64,000 nucleotides of DNA from Arachis hypogaea (Eukaryota > Streptophyta > Magnoliopsida > Fabales > Fabaceae), in the NCBI RefSeq assembly GCF_003086295.3, contig NC_092048.1:73618290-73682289 (forward strand), in the 5' to 3' direction. A program made the position numbers and the translations under genes. Below, piece after piece: positions 47,477-57,536 of this stretch. Every line of letters starts with the position of its first letter. Within the stretch, counting starts at the first letter, position 1. The notes beneath the pieces are model-generated. The model did no database searches, had not been told where the DNA came from, and was given only the letters and a program-made list of their open reading frames with translations.

Positions 47477-49437
47477 CATAGCATGTCCTCATGCTAAACC
47501 AAGAATGAAATAAGGGGTATGACATTTATTCAATGCAAAGAAACTATATGCATCCTATCTAAATGAATGTAACTAAATACAAAATGATTCTACCTACTTG
47601 GTTAAAAATAAATCAATCCTCCAAGAGCATGTATAAACGGGTAGGGTTAAGGTCATGTCATTCATGAATCCTACCAATCCAAGTATAAAAAATGAAGTTC
47701 AAATAAACTTGCAAGAAGAATGCTCATGAAAGTTGGGAATCAAGGAATTGAGCATCGAACCCTCACCGAAAGTGTTTGCACTCTAGTTGCTCAAGTGTAT
47801 AGGGTCGATTCTCTCAATTCTCCCCTAATCATGCTTTCCAAGATTTGTTTTTCATCTAACAATCAACAATTATTCAATGCATGCATACATTCATCATGAG
47901 GTCTTTTCATGGGTTGTAATAGGACTAGGGTCAAGGTAGGATCATATATGGTTAAGTGGACTAAAATTTGAATCTTTGATTAACCTAGACTTTCCCACCT
48001 AACCTATATAATAACCTATACAATTAAGTGCTAGCCTAACTACCCATCGTGCACTTTTTCACATACTCATGCATTTCCCTTTCATTTCACAACACTTATG
48101 CATTGACTCTTCTTGCACTTCACTTTGGGGCTTTTTGTACCCTTTTTTATTATTTTTCTTCTTTTTCTTTCTTTTTCTATTTTTTATTTTTTCTTCTTTT
48201 TTTTTTCTTTTCTTTTTCTTCTTCGCTTTTATTTCTTTTTCCTTTGTTTTTCTCATTTTTCTTTCTTTCAAACTATATACAGGAACATCAATGCATAAGG
48301 TCTACACATTTAATCAATACATGAGTATGTACCCAATTCCCAAATATAGAAATATAAAACACCCCTTTTATCCCAACCAATGTTCCCAAATCTCCCCAAA
48401 CTTGAATAATAAACACTCTTACTAGCCTAAGCTAATCAAAGATCCAAATAACAGACATTTATTGTTTTCCGTTTTAGGCTTGTAATGTGCTAAAATAAAG
48501 AACAATTGGGTTAAGCGTAGGCTCAAAATTGGTTAACAATGGAGAGTAAAAGGTAGGCTATTTGGGTAAGTGAGCTAATGAATCGATTGCCTCAATCATA
48601 TAAGTGCATGAATACAAGGAATAATTGGACATATAGAATTAAACAAATCAAAGATCACAATTATAGAAAGAGAACAATTGCACACAAGAAGGGAAAATAA
48701 GTGGTTATAAGATGTAACCACACAATTAGGCTCAAAACTCACAAGCTTGTGTGTTCTTAGCTCAAACACCATGTTCCAAAATAAATTCTTTCAAGCAAGT
48801 TCAACAATTTTTTTTTTCAAATTGGTAGGGTGCCCTAAAACAGTTTCTTGGAAAAGAGATCATCACTCTAACCAAGTAGTCCTAACATAAAAAGAAGTGG
48901 TAAAATATGTACAAATTCTAACTAACATGTAACCTATCATGCAATGCAACAACTAGCTAACATTGGTATTGAAAAAGGAAATTGTTACCCATGGAGATCG
49001 GTCGGACGACCTCCCCACACTTGAAGATTGCACCGTTCTCGGTGCATGCAAAGGAGAGCAAGGTGGACGGGTTGCTACAACTGATGAGCTCCTTCAAAAG
49101 GTTATGCAGATGACTTGTTTGTTTCCCCATTCAAAATCTTTTCCTTTCTCCCTTCTTGGTGGCCAGCCTAAAAAGAGCGAAAAAGAAAGAAAATTAAGCC
49201 TACAACAAAGATATCAAAGCAAATAGAACGTAGGTGGGGGCTAATGCCAAATAAGAGTATGGTTCTCTACTACATGGTAACTACGACATGTAGATGAGAA
49301 AGCAATATAGGCCAAGGCATATCAATTGATACTTGATGCAAGAGTGAAATCAAAGAATGAGGAGCATGTTGAGCATCAAGTTCAAACAAGAATTGACACG
49401 AATAAGATTAGTGATAAGCATGAAAGCATTAGGTCCC
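47477..49437 (-). other. TE-M 3' untranslated region
   Basis: Homologous to 38250-39790 of TE-L, with a purine tract at 48140-48270 (sense) and an internal polypurine-like AAGTGTGGGGAGGTCG (49023-49007, sense). It also holds the GCACCGNNCTCGGTGCA inverted repeat near 49030-49046. No gene; open frames at 48049-48425 and 48963-49226 are artefacts. Confidence 0.65.
48140..48270 (-). repeat. Internal purine tract, TE-M
   Basis: About 130 bases of T/C on the plus strand, centred about 745 bases before the 3' LTR, as in TE-L. Confidence 0.8.
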
Positions 49438-50344
49438 TGATAAACCCCATATTTAGGGTTTATCTTGTATTTATTTTAGGGGATTTTATCACCTTTTATC
49501 CACATTTATTCAATGAAATAGCATGGTTTCATGATTGTCTCCCATTTTGTGCTTAAGTGTGAAAACATGCTTTCTAGGTCCTTAATTAGCTAAATTCAAT
49601 TCACCATTGATTCCACTAGATGCCTTGATTTGTTTGTTAAGTGATTTCAGGTTGAAAAGGCTAGGAATGAATCAAAGGAGTGAAGAGGAAAGCATGCAAA
49701 GTGGAGAACACATGAAAAAGCCAAAGATTTGGATATCTTCATCCACGTGCACGCGCACTGTACGCGCACGCGTGGATCGCGAAAACGTAAGGGACGCGCA
49801 CACACACTGTACGCGTACGCGTCGATGGGCGCACGTGATTTTTTAATAAAAAATGTGCCCAACAATTTCTAAGAGCTGTGGGGCCCAATCTGCAACCAAC
49901 TTTGGCGCCAAAATGCATTTAAAGGACCAAGGATTGAAGGGAATCGACACTTAGCATCATTTACACACATTAGGATTAGTTTTAGTTAGTTTTAGAGAGA
50001 GATGCTTTCACTTCTCTCTAGAATTAGGATTAGGATTAGGTTTAGTTCTTAGATCTAGGTTTCAATTCATGCCTTCTTCTACTTTTGATTCTCAATTCTT
50101 GTTGTTACATTTATCTTCCTTTATTCTTTTGTTGTAATCTCTTCTATTTTGTTTCCATGCTTTATTGTAGATCTACTTTTGTTCCTTCTTTTCTCTTTCA
50201 ATTCAATTAGAGGTAATTCATAATAATTGTGTTCCTTTTGATTGTTGTTATTGATTTCTTACAATAATTGTTGTTACACTACAAGAAAAACACCCATTCA
50301 GGTACACTTGAAAAGTGTAGCCAAAAGTGAAAAAAAATGATGCC

Positions 50345-50620
50345 TTAGGCTACGGCTACGCTTTTTGGGCTACGGCTACGCTTTTTGGAGTGATTCCTAT
50401 TCGGCCGTTGCCTATTCTCAAAGGCTACGCTTTTTTGCACCAAGGGCTACGCTTTTGGCGTTTGGGAATAGGCTACGCTTTTCAAGTGATGCTATCCAGG
50501 ACCAAAGGCTACGCTTTTCAGCTTTCATTTTTCCAGAATAGGCTACGCTTTTCAACGCTACTACATCACTTATAAAGCGTAGCCACATTGTATACCATAG
50601 CTACTTTTTATAAGCGTAGC
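50345..50620. repeat. Left subterminal repeats of CACTA-O
   Basis: At least seven GGCTACGCTTTT copies on the plus strand (50350-50550), then inverted AAAGCGTAGCC copies near 50573 and 50611. Confidence 0.9.
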
Positions 50621-50629
50621 CTTAGATCC

Positions 50630-50999
50630 CTCTTTTTTTTTTTTTGTATACTATAGCTACTGTATATAAGTGTAGCCTTAGGTCCCTCATTGTTTTTTTT
50701 TTATTTTCTATATATATATATATTCTAATAATTTTTTTTCTAAAACCTAATATTTAGTAATATGATTATATATTACATGTATAATAATTTTATAATTTTA
50801 TTTGAATAAATTGAATATTATAAAATAAAAATAAATACATAATTATACTAAATAATTTCTTTAAATAAATACATAATTCTATTCTACGTGTTAGCGTCTT
50901 TTTGAGACTGCTAAGAACAATTTGCGAGTCCTTGCTACCCAAGACAAATAAAAAAGAATTGCTGTATATAATGCTTCCATGACTCTTTGAAGTTCCTTG
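50630..50999. other. AT-rich stretch in CACTA-O, no gene
   Basis: Poly-T runs and AT-rich sequence between the subterminal repeats and the TBL fragment. The last about 60 bases may be 3' untranslated sequence of that gene. Confidence 0.5.
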
Positions 51000-51585
51000 C
51001 TATGAGAAGCCTTCATGTTTCATGAACATTGCATAAAGCAGCTCATTCCATGTATCAGGTACACCAGGCAGACACCAGTGGCTGCAATCTTGCTGATGGA
51101 GTGCCGCCGTGCCGCCATTCGGACCAAGATAGTAGATTGATGAGTGTCCATCTTTTCTCTGAGCTGTCATCTCTGTTATATTCAATATTTTTAACTTGAC
51201 AAGTTCAGTGCTGTATTTGTGTGATGATAGCAATGAATTGCCTATTTTGAATTGTGACCAGTTATCATTAGGCACTAATGACATGTTAAGCTCTGGCAGT
51301 GTTTCCAAATGACAACTTCCACCGCTTCTCCAATCTCCACTTCTGTTCATACATTATTGGATAAATATATGTAAAACTTGGAAGGCAAAATATAAATCAT
51401 AACAATTGTTGCAACAAATTACAAACCTGAAGTGCACGGGTGCATATGTACGAAAGAAAACTTGACTCTTGTTAAGATTTACAGTATCTTGTATCCAATT
51501 CAACACAGTCTCCATTGACTTCCTATATGCATCTTCCACCTTCATTTCCATCTTAACTTCCATACCTTGTTGGAAATAACAGCCC
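51000..51585 (-). pseudogene. Trichome-birefringence-like (TBL, PMR5/DUF231) acyltransferase fragment: last two exons
   Basis: TBL proteins acetylate cell-wall polysaccharides in the Golgi. First exon 51585-51427 (minus) reads GCYFQQGMEVKMEMKVEDAY and ends RTYAPVHFR; the second, 51342-51000, reads SGDWRSGGSCHLETLPEL, then NITEMTAQRKDGHSSIYY and DCSHWCLPGVPDTWNELLYA, to a natural stop. The last stretch holds the conserved DxxH pair of the SGNH-type catalytic site. Splice sites are intact (CAG before 51585, GT after 51427, CAG before 51342) and the frame joins through an Arg codon split by the intron. The N-terminal half with the GDS motif is missing, so no active enzyme could be made. Which TBL it came from I cannot tell. 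Confidence 0.88.
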
Positions 51586-52404
51586 CTGAGCAAATATGAA
51601 AAGGTTTGTTTATCGAGATTCCAGAATTAATCCACGTATTAAATGATTCTTAAAAGTTAGCACAACACTGCTACCAGCTCAAACAACTAAACCAAAATAA
51701 CTGTAAAAATTACAAACAAAAAAATTGTAATTTCCATGCAACCATTTAACCACAAATTCAGCACAATCATCATTTAGCAAGAATTAAATTGATATAATCA
51801 AACAGATTTGGGACCCAGCAGCAGCAGCAGCAATTAAATCATTCAAGAGATAACGGCAAAACAACAAAATAGGGCAGGAAAAAAAAAGACAACCTAGAAG
51901 AAGGTGGAAATTAGGGCAGAACCGGATAGCACAGGACAGAATAGTAGCAGGCAAAATCGAAGAAAAGGAATTTGTGAACACAGCAGGCAAAGACAGCAGA
52001 AGCTGGTGGTGCTGGGTGAGCCACCAAATTTTGCTCCTGAAAAGGAAACACAATTATGTCCACTGGCAGGTCTCCATAGGAACAGTTTACTAAGTTTTTA
52101 AAAATCATAGGGACGCATCAAAGATCTTATTATTGCTTCATCAAAGGACATATGCTCAGGATCTTAGATTTAACAATTTTTTCTATCTTATATTTACTTA
52201 ATTTGAATTAATAACTTCAAACTTAACTACTTAAAGCATGCACTACTCAATCATTTTTTCCATGAAATGGAATTTTGTAACTCATCAATATGTTCATATA
52301 TTTCTCTGTACATAAGCCCCCATATTAGGCATTCACTTTGGCTTCATTCAAAATTTTAGTTGAACCTCAGATAGAAAAGAGAAATAAAGCTGGCAGAAAC
52401 ATAC
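51586..52404. other. Intron-like or untranslated sequence in CACTA-O
   Basis: No coding signal found between the TBL and VASt-like fragments. A GCAGCAGCAGCAGCA microsatellite lies at 51818-51833. Open frames at 51784-52108 overlap on both strands and are not supported. Confidence 0.5.
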
Positions 52405-52917
52405 CAAGATAAAGTCTTATTGGATGTTGAAAGATAGTTCACGAGCATACCCAAATTTCTCTTGAGGACGCCACGAACTACACTTGAAGTCTGAAAGGGG
52501 AGGGGGGAAAATGAAAAAATCATCCTCAACAAAACATTAAGGTGTATTGACAGGTATTAGTCATCTTAAATTTTTCTCTTTAGACCATACTCACAACCAG
52601 CAAAGCATACAAAATTAAAGATGATTTTTTAAATGCAGAGGTTTCATAGTTGTTTCATGCAGGCTACCTTTATCACCACATCTTTTATGGAAAGACTCAT
52701 GGAAGTTTACAGCATCATCTGAGAAAAAGTACCTAAAGAAGTCTTCAACCTTTATCTACAGTTTGTAAATTTAAAATTTTAAAATTTCTAATAAATTTAC
52801 AAGACTAATATTACTAAAGTCAACAAGGGAAAACTTGAAAATGAAAAAAAATGGTATTTTTTCTAATAAGAAATACCAGAAAATCAGCTTCTGCAACACC
52901 TGTGTATTCTTCTGGGA
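52405..52917 (-). pseudogene. VASt/GRAM-type protein fragment: three exons
   Basis: Exons 52917-52877, 52755-52668 and 52490-52405 on the minus strand join in phase with GT/AG borders. They read VPEEYTGVAEADFL, IKVEDFFRYFFSDDAVNF, then HESFHKRCGDK, and DFKCSSWRPQEKFGYARELS. A one-base loss near 52420 breaks the frame; in the shifted frame FQHPIRLYL continues the family pattern. This resembles the VASt (StAR-related sterol/lipid-binding) domain of plant GRAM and C2-GRAM proteins, which act at membranes, but I am working from memory of the family. The exons are short and fall below ordinary ORF limits. Only a domain piece; not functional. Confidence 0.6.
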
Positions 52918-53283
52918 CTGCACATTAGAAAATAAGCTCAGATCAGCAGAGTTTTTGAAAAAATATGATGGATTAATAAAATATATTATAAGTTAAATAC
53001 AATAGATATTTTTTTTTATCTTTTTTATAAAAGAATAATTTCATTAAGATTTAAGGAGAAGGATAATATGATAAAAAAGCAAAACAAAGGATTCATCTAT
53101 AAAGCATGGCTTTTAAACCCTAAACACAATGGGCATGAAAAATTGATCAATTTTGCTTAGGCAAAGTTTCCTAGGGTTATATATTTAATATTTTTTAACT
53201 TCTCAGACCATAAATAAACAGAGGGGTTGGAGAATTTCAAAGACGGGATCAATCAAGTCCGTTTACCAACTTCTATTTATAAG
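52918..53283. other. Intron-like sequence between captured fragments
   Basis: AT-rich, no coding signal found between the VASt-like and zeta-carotene desaturase fragments. Confidence 0.5.
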
Positions 53284-53786
53284 AAATCCCATTTCAATTT
53301 GGTTTCCTTTCTTATCAATAACAGAACCAACTTTCCCACCAATAAAAGTCCTCGACTCATATATATCTACCTGATCGAGAGCAATTAGAAGTAAACACAC
53401 TAGATAAAATGCATTAGCTAGAATATCCTAATAAATTTAACACCATAATTGTGTTAAGAAACTGACCAAATCACTCCCCTTTGCTTCAAAAATCAAGTTT
53501 ACCATGTACACCATAACATCCAATTTCAAAATAACATTTTCTTCGTTCCATACTGATAAGTCGCTTTGACTTTTCACATATATTCATAAATCAAAGTATC
53601 AAAATGACTTATAAAATATGAAATGGAGGAAGTGTGATATTAAAGATTAAAGGAGCTGAACCTCGTGTCCTTGATCCAAGAGTTCCAGTGTAGTTGACAT
53701 GCCAGAAAGCCCAGCTCCAAGGATGGCAACTTTCAGCTTTGGTCCTCGATAATGTTCTGGCTCCGGCGAAAACAGCCCTTTTGGCG
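53284..53786 (-). pseudogene. ZDS: Zeta-carotene desaturase fragment: two exons
   Basis: ZDS converts zeta-carotene to lycopene in plastids. Exon 53786-53662 (minus) reads [20 protein letters not shown] and then [20 protein letters not shown]; the second part holds the GxGxxG FAD-binding loop. Exon 53370-53284 reads [20 protein letters not shown] and KGNQIEMG, then diverges (LINRSW, stop) where ZDS would continue toward HVFFGCY. CAG/GT borders are kept and the phase is consistent (GHE|VDIY). It covers only the start of the mature enzyme; the transit peptide and the rest of the catalytic domain are absent. A captured copy; the real gene should be elsewhere. Confidence 0.88.
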
Positions 53787-54145
53787 CTGGCAGGAAACCA
53801 TTTCATTTGTCAAACTTACAGCTCAGCTCAATTACTTAATAACTAAACCTGGTAACATGGCAAACCAGATTCATTCATAAGCTCACACCACTCCCCTATG
53901 ATATGTGTTGCGTACTCAGGTTTGAGACTTGATTAGGGTCAATAGTGGATGAGAACTCTTAATATTTTGTGTATAACTGTGTGTGTAGCATAGGTGTGTG
54001 TTGTGATATTATAATACTCAAAATTATAGGCTATCCAATTTATGACAAAAAAAAAACAATTAGAAAACTGAAATATAAAACGAGTAACATGGTGAATATG
54101 CAGCTAGCATACATAGTAATTAAAATATTTAATAATTGGACTTAC
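53787..54145. other. Intron-like sequence between captured fragments
   Basis: No coding signal. Includes TG-rich sequence (53970-54005) and a (A)10 run near 54047. Confidence 0.5.
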
Positions 54146-54380
54146 AATGTTCCAGCGAATTGTGTGCTAAGATAAGCTTGGTCTTCAGGGAAGAACCTGG
54201 CAAGGCCAAAGTCTCCAATCTTGGGATGAAACTTATGATCAAGAAGAATGTTGCTTGCTTTGATGTCTCGGTGAACAATTCTTAGATGTGAATCCTCATG
54301 AAGGTACTGCAATCCCCTTGCCACGCCTAGAACAATTTGGAACCTAGTGCTCCAATTCAGGAATCGATCAGCATTGTTCC
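54146..54380 (-). pseudogene. Receptor-like kinase fragment: one exon of the catalytic domain
   Basis: Minus-strand exon with CAG before 54380 and GTAAG after 54146. It reads [20 protein letters not shown], then [20 protein letters not shown] with the HRD catalytic loop, [18 protein letters not shown] with the DFG metal-binding motif, and [10 protein letters not shown]. Wording is typical of cysteine-rich (DUF26) or related receptor-like kinases. The ATP-binding lobe, APE motif and receptor part are missing. A single captured exon, not functional. Confidence 0.88.
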
Positions 54381-55240
54381 CTGCATGAGGGGAACATTCA
54401 AAGTTTCAATTTGCTCTGTTTAACCAATCCTAAGCTCTTGTGGGAATTAAAAAAGAAGGGATACCATATATGAAGAGGTCCAAACTTCTGTATTCACAAT
54501 CCTAACCATCCTTCACAATCCAGTATTCACCCACAGGCACAGAAATTCAGCAAAAATTAATGAAATTGAAAGTTCAAACGCTCCCCTTCCATCTCTTCCA
54601 GTCCAATACAACTCCTAAAATATATTGTTGCCTACAGAGACATCGAAATTAAAATTGAAATGAGAATGAAATGAAAGTTGAAGAGGAAGAGAGAGAGAGA
54701 TAGAGGTTAGGAGTACAGACAGGAGCACAGCAAGCCCTAGCTGCGGCGGCGGCTTCAATCGACCCCAGGAGCGACGACAGTGCACGGCGGAACAGCCTCC
54801 TCTCTTGCGTCGCATCTTCGTCCTCTCTCTCCATCTCGTCTGCAAATCGTCTCTCTCTCCCCTCCGGGCTCCCTGCTCCGCGACGGCAATGGCGGCGGCT
54901 GCAGCGACGTTGCGGCGGTGACCCCCTCTCACTCTCTATTCTCTCGATCGCGCTCTCTCATCTCCGTCTCCCTTCTCTCCTCCCTCTGGTTCACTCTTTC
55001 TCTCAGATCTGGGTGTGTGTGTGTGAAAGGGGGCGTGGTGGCAGTGGTGAGTGATGGTGAGAATGAGTGTGAGTGTGTGGGTGTGTTAGGGTTAGGGTTT
55101 TCAACAATTAATTCGAAGGTGAAGGTGATTTGCGAAGGTGAGGGGCGAAACTTTTTTTCTGATCAGAAGGTGAAAGTGAGGGTATTCGAAGGTGAGTGAT
55201 TTGGTGATAAGGAAAAGAAAAATTACTAAGTGTTTGGGTG
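54381..55240 (-). other. CpG-rich leader-like segment of CACTA-O
   Basis: On the minus strand a CT/GA-rich and GCGGCGG-rich stretch (about 54620-55200) lies upstream of all captured fragments. It looks like a promoter-proximal 5' leader and could start a transcript through them. A 105-codon frame (54932-54615) is Arg/Ala-rich, has no family likeness and is overlapped by a frame on the other strand; I do not call it a gene. It may be the 5' end of a captured gene or resemble the leaders in LTR-B and LTR-K. Confidence 0.45.
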
Positions 55241-55249
55241 CATTTGGCC

Positions 55250-55515
55250 TAGATATATTAGGCTACGTTTTTAAAGTGCACCCAAAACTTAACAAATAGG
55301 CTACCCTTTAAAAGCGTCTCCTTTGATATGAAAAGTGAACTTATAGATATTAACCTACGGCTACGCTTTATAAGTGATTTCTATAATACCTAAGGCTACG
55401 CTTTTTAAATGATGCCGCATTTGTGTATCCTTTTCTCTTATAAAAAGGCAACACGGAGAAAAGCGTAGCCTATTCTATGAATAGGCTACGCTTTTCAAAT
55501 GTAGCTTAAAAAAGT
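55250..55515. repeat. Right subterminal repeats of CACTA-O
   Basis: GGCTACGTTTTT, CGGCTACGCTTT, GGCTACGCTTTTTAAATG, AAAAGCGTAGCC and GGCTACGCTTTTC copies between 55260 and 55500, mirroring the left end. Confidence 0.9.
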
Positions 55516-56186
55516 GTGGCTGAATGGGTATTTTTCTTGTAGTGTTAGATTTTATTGTTGTTATCCATTTACTATGCTTTTCTTTAGTGCCTTCCAAGTG
55601 TCTGATGAAATGTTTAGTTAGATTTTAGTGTAGATTTTGTTCCTCTTGGCCTAGGTGGAGTAATTAGTGACGCTTGAGTTATCTAAATCCTTTGTTGATT
55701 GACAATTAGAAGTTGCTAATTGATTTGGATACCACTAAAGCTAGTCTTTCCCTTAGGAGTTGGCTAGGACTTGTGGAATCAAGTTGATTCCTCCACTTGA
55801 CTTTCCTCTATGGTTAGAGGTTAACTAAGTGGTAGGAATGGACAACTTGTGGTCACAATTGAGGAGGATAACTAGGATAGGACTTCTAGTTCTCATATCT
55901 AGCCAAGAGCTTTGTTAGTTATTAGTTTATTTTCTTTGCCATTTATATTTCTTGTCTAAAATCTCAAAAACCCCAAACATACTCCAAAACCAATAACAAG
56001 AACACTTTATTGTAATTACTAGGGAGAACGACCTGAGGTTCAATACTTCGGTTTATAAATTTAAGGGTTTGTACTTGTGACAAACAATCTTTTGTATGAA
56101 AGGATTAATGTTGGTTTAGAAACTATACTTGCATCGAGAATTCATTTGTGAAATTCTAAACCATCAAGAGTCCATTCATCAGTCCC

Positions 56187-56379
56187 ATCCTAACTCAATG
56201 ATAATGAAGTACAAAAAGTAAAGAATAATGAATAAGGAAGGACTAAAGTACTAATCTTGTGTGTGGAACAAATATGACCATTAATGTTAAACAAGTCACG
56301 AAGCACCAAAACAATGCAAGAGATTCTCAATAATTGAGTAAGAGAATTCAATACCATTATTAAAATGAGAAACTTAGAA
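56187..56379 (-). other. TE-M interior next to LTR-N, no gene
   Basis: AT-rich stretch after the end of the TE-M ORF in the sense direction. Confidence 0.5.
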
Positions 56380-57373
56380 AATAAAATAAAAACAGGCTAT
56401 AAAAACAAAATTGTTCCAATTCAAAGCAACTTCCCTCATTCTCCACCAATCTCTCCTTCATGTTATGCTCTTCATTTGTTTCTCCACATGTAGCCATGGG
56501 AGTTCCTTGAGTGTTCAAGCATTAGGATGCTAACCAGTTTACCACCTCGTCCAAGGCGGCCGTGAATTGTTCCACATCACTTTTCATCTCCTCTTGTCCT
56601 TGAACAAGAATATTAAGGATGTCATCCATTGGAGGTTGGGGTGGATGGAAGGGTTCATCAATTTGGGGAAAGGATTCGTAGTAGGAAGGTGGTTCCTCTT
56701 GGTATAGTTGTGGTGGTTCAATACTTTCCGCTCTTTCCACTTGTTGCACAACACGCTCCATAGTTGCTTGAAATTCATCCAATGCTTCCTTGAGACGATC
56801 CCTTGACTCTTGTTCCTCTTAAATGTCATGAGTAGGGTCATATGACTCTTGGATCAATATACATGAGTATTCTTCCATGGGAGGTTGTGGTGAAAAGTAG
56901 AGTTCATCTTGTGGTTGAAAATTTTCATACATTGGAGGTGGTTCATCTTGGTCATAGTATGGAGGAGGTAGCTCTTGAAAATGTTGATGTTAGAAAGGTG
57001 GTGGCTCTATATGTGATTCATATGGCTCATATTGTTGTTGGAATGGTGGATATGGATTAGGGACATATGAAGGTGGTTGGTAAGAAGGGGCTTGTAAGTA
57101 TGGTTGAGGGTTATGTTGGGGATATAGTTCATGGGCATATGGTGGTGGTTCTTGAAAGTCGCAAAGAGATTCACCATAGCCATTGGATTGATATGCATCA
57201 TAGAATAGCTCTTGTTCATGGTACATTGGTGGAGGTTGTTGCCATGAAGATTGATCATATGCATATGGCTCCTCCCACCTTTGATTGTCCCATCCTTGAT
57301 ACACATCCTCATTGAAGCTCTCATTGCCTACAACATAGTTAGAACCAAACTCAAAGCCAAAGTGAGAATTCAT
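56380..57373 (-). pseudogene. Tyr/Pro/Gln-rich ORF of unknown family, TE-M (nonsense codons)
   Basis: Starts at ATG 57373 with MNSHFGFEFGSNYVVGN, matching TE-L, then Tyr/Pro/Gln-rich blocks (YQPPSYVPNPYPPFQQQYEP). One frame runs through TAA codons at 56990, about 56819 and 56522 to near 56380. The block EEPPSYYESFPQIDEPFHPP then MDDILNILVQGQEEMKSDVE aligns with TE-L, and CLNTQGTPMATCGETNEEHN follows the third stop, as CLNTQGASIATCEESIKEHS does in TE-L. TE-L has CAA where TE-M has the stop at 56522. A large acidic C-terminal part seen in TE-L is missing or beyond LTR-N. Function unknown. Confidence 0.65.
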
Positions 57374-57521
57374 AATGAAAAGAGAAAATAAGAACAAAAG
57401 CTAATAAGAAGTAATGAAACAAAATCCTAAAACTAGCAAAAACTAACAAGCATTCCAAAAAATCAAGTTATTCACAATATTCACATTTATACAATAACCA
57501 ATAACATAACACCATTGCAAC

Positions 57522-57536
57522 TCCCCGGCAACGGTG
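57522..57536 (-). other. Primer binding site of TE-M, cut by LTR-P
   Basis: Sense CACCGTTGCCGGGGA here and TGGCACCG on the other side of LTR-P (59038-59045) together give a tRNA-Asp-type site. The CGGTG target duplication of LTR-P (57532-57536, 59038-59042) lies inside it. Confidence 0.85.

Larger units (their letters stand above)
50277..55544. mobile_element. CACTA-O: CACTA (En/Spm) DNA transposon carrying host gene fragments
   Basis: Perfect CACTA ends: CACTACAAGAAAAACACCCA at 50277 and its inverse at 55544, 25-base inverted repeats with one mismatch, 3-base target duplication TTA (50274-50276 and 55545-55547). Subterminal GGCTACGCTTTT repeats occur at both ends, as usual for CACTA elements, where transposase binds. 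No transposase is seen, so it is non-autonomous. Between the ends, all on the minus strand, are fragments of four unrelated plant genes with exon borders preserved (51000-54380). Gene capture of this kind is known for CACTA elements; this particular set I do not recognise. Confidence 0.93.
49438..56181 (+). repeat. LTR-N: solo LTR in TE-M, split by CACTA-O
   Basis: Starts TGATAAACCCCATATTTAGGG, ends GTCCATTCATCA; target duplication GTCCC at 49433-49437 and 56182-56186. Its own sequence is 49438-50276 and 55548-56181, about 1.47 kb. Same family as the TE-L and TE-M LTRs but in the opposite direction. CpG-rich block at 49742-49830, leader-like ATTAGGATTAGG repeats at 50022-50040, and the U5 segment ACGACCTGAGGTTCAA at 56028-56043. 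Confidence 0.92.

Noticed and set aside
54615..54932. 105-codon minus-strand frame upstream of the captured exons
   Set aside because: Composition-driven, overlapped by an open frame on the other strand, and without a family match; kept only as a leader-like segment.
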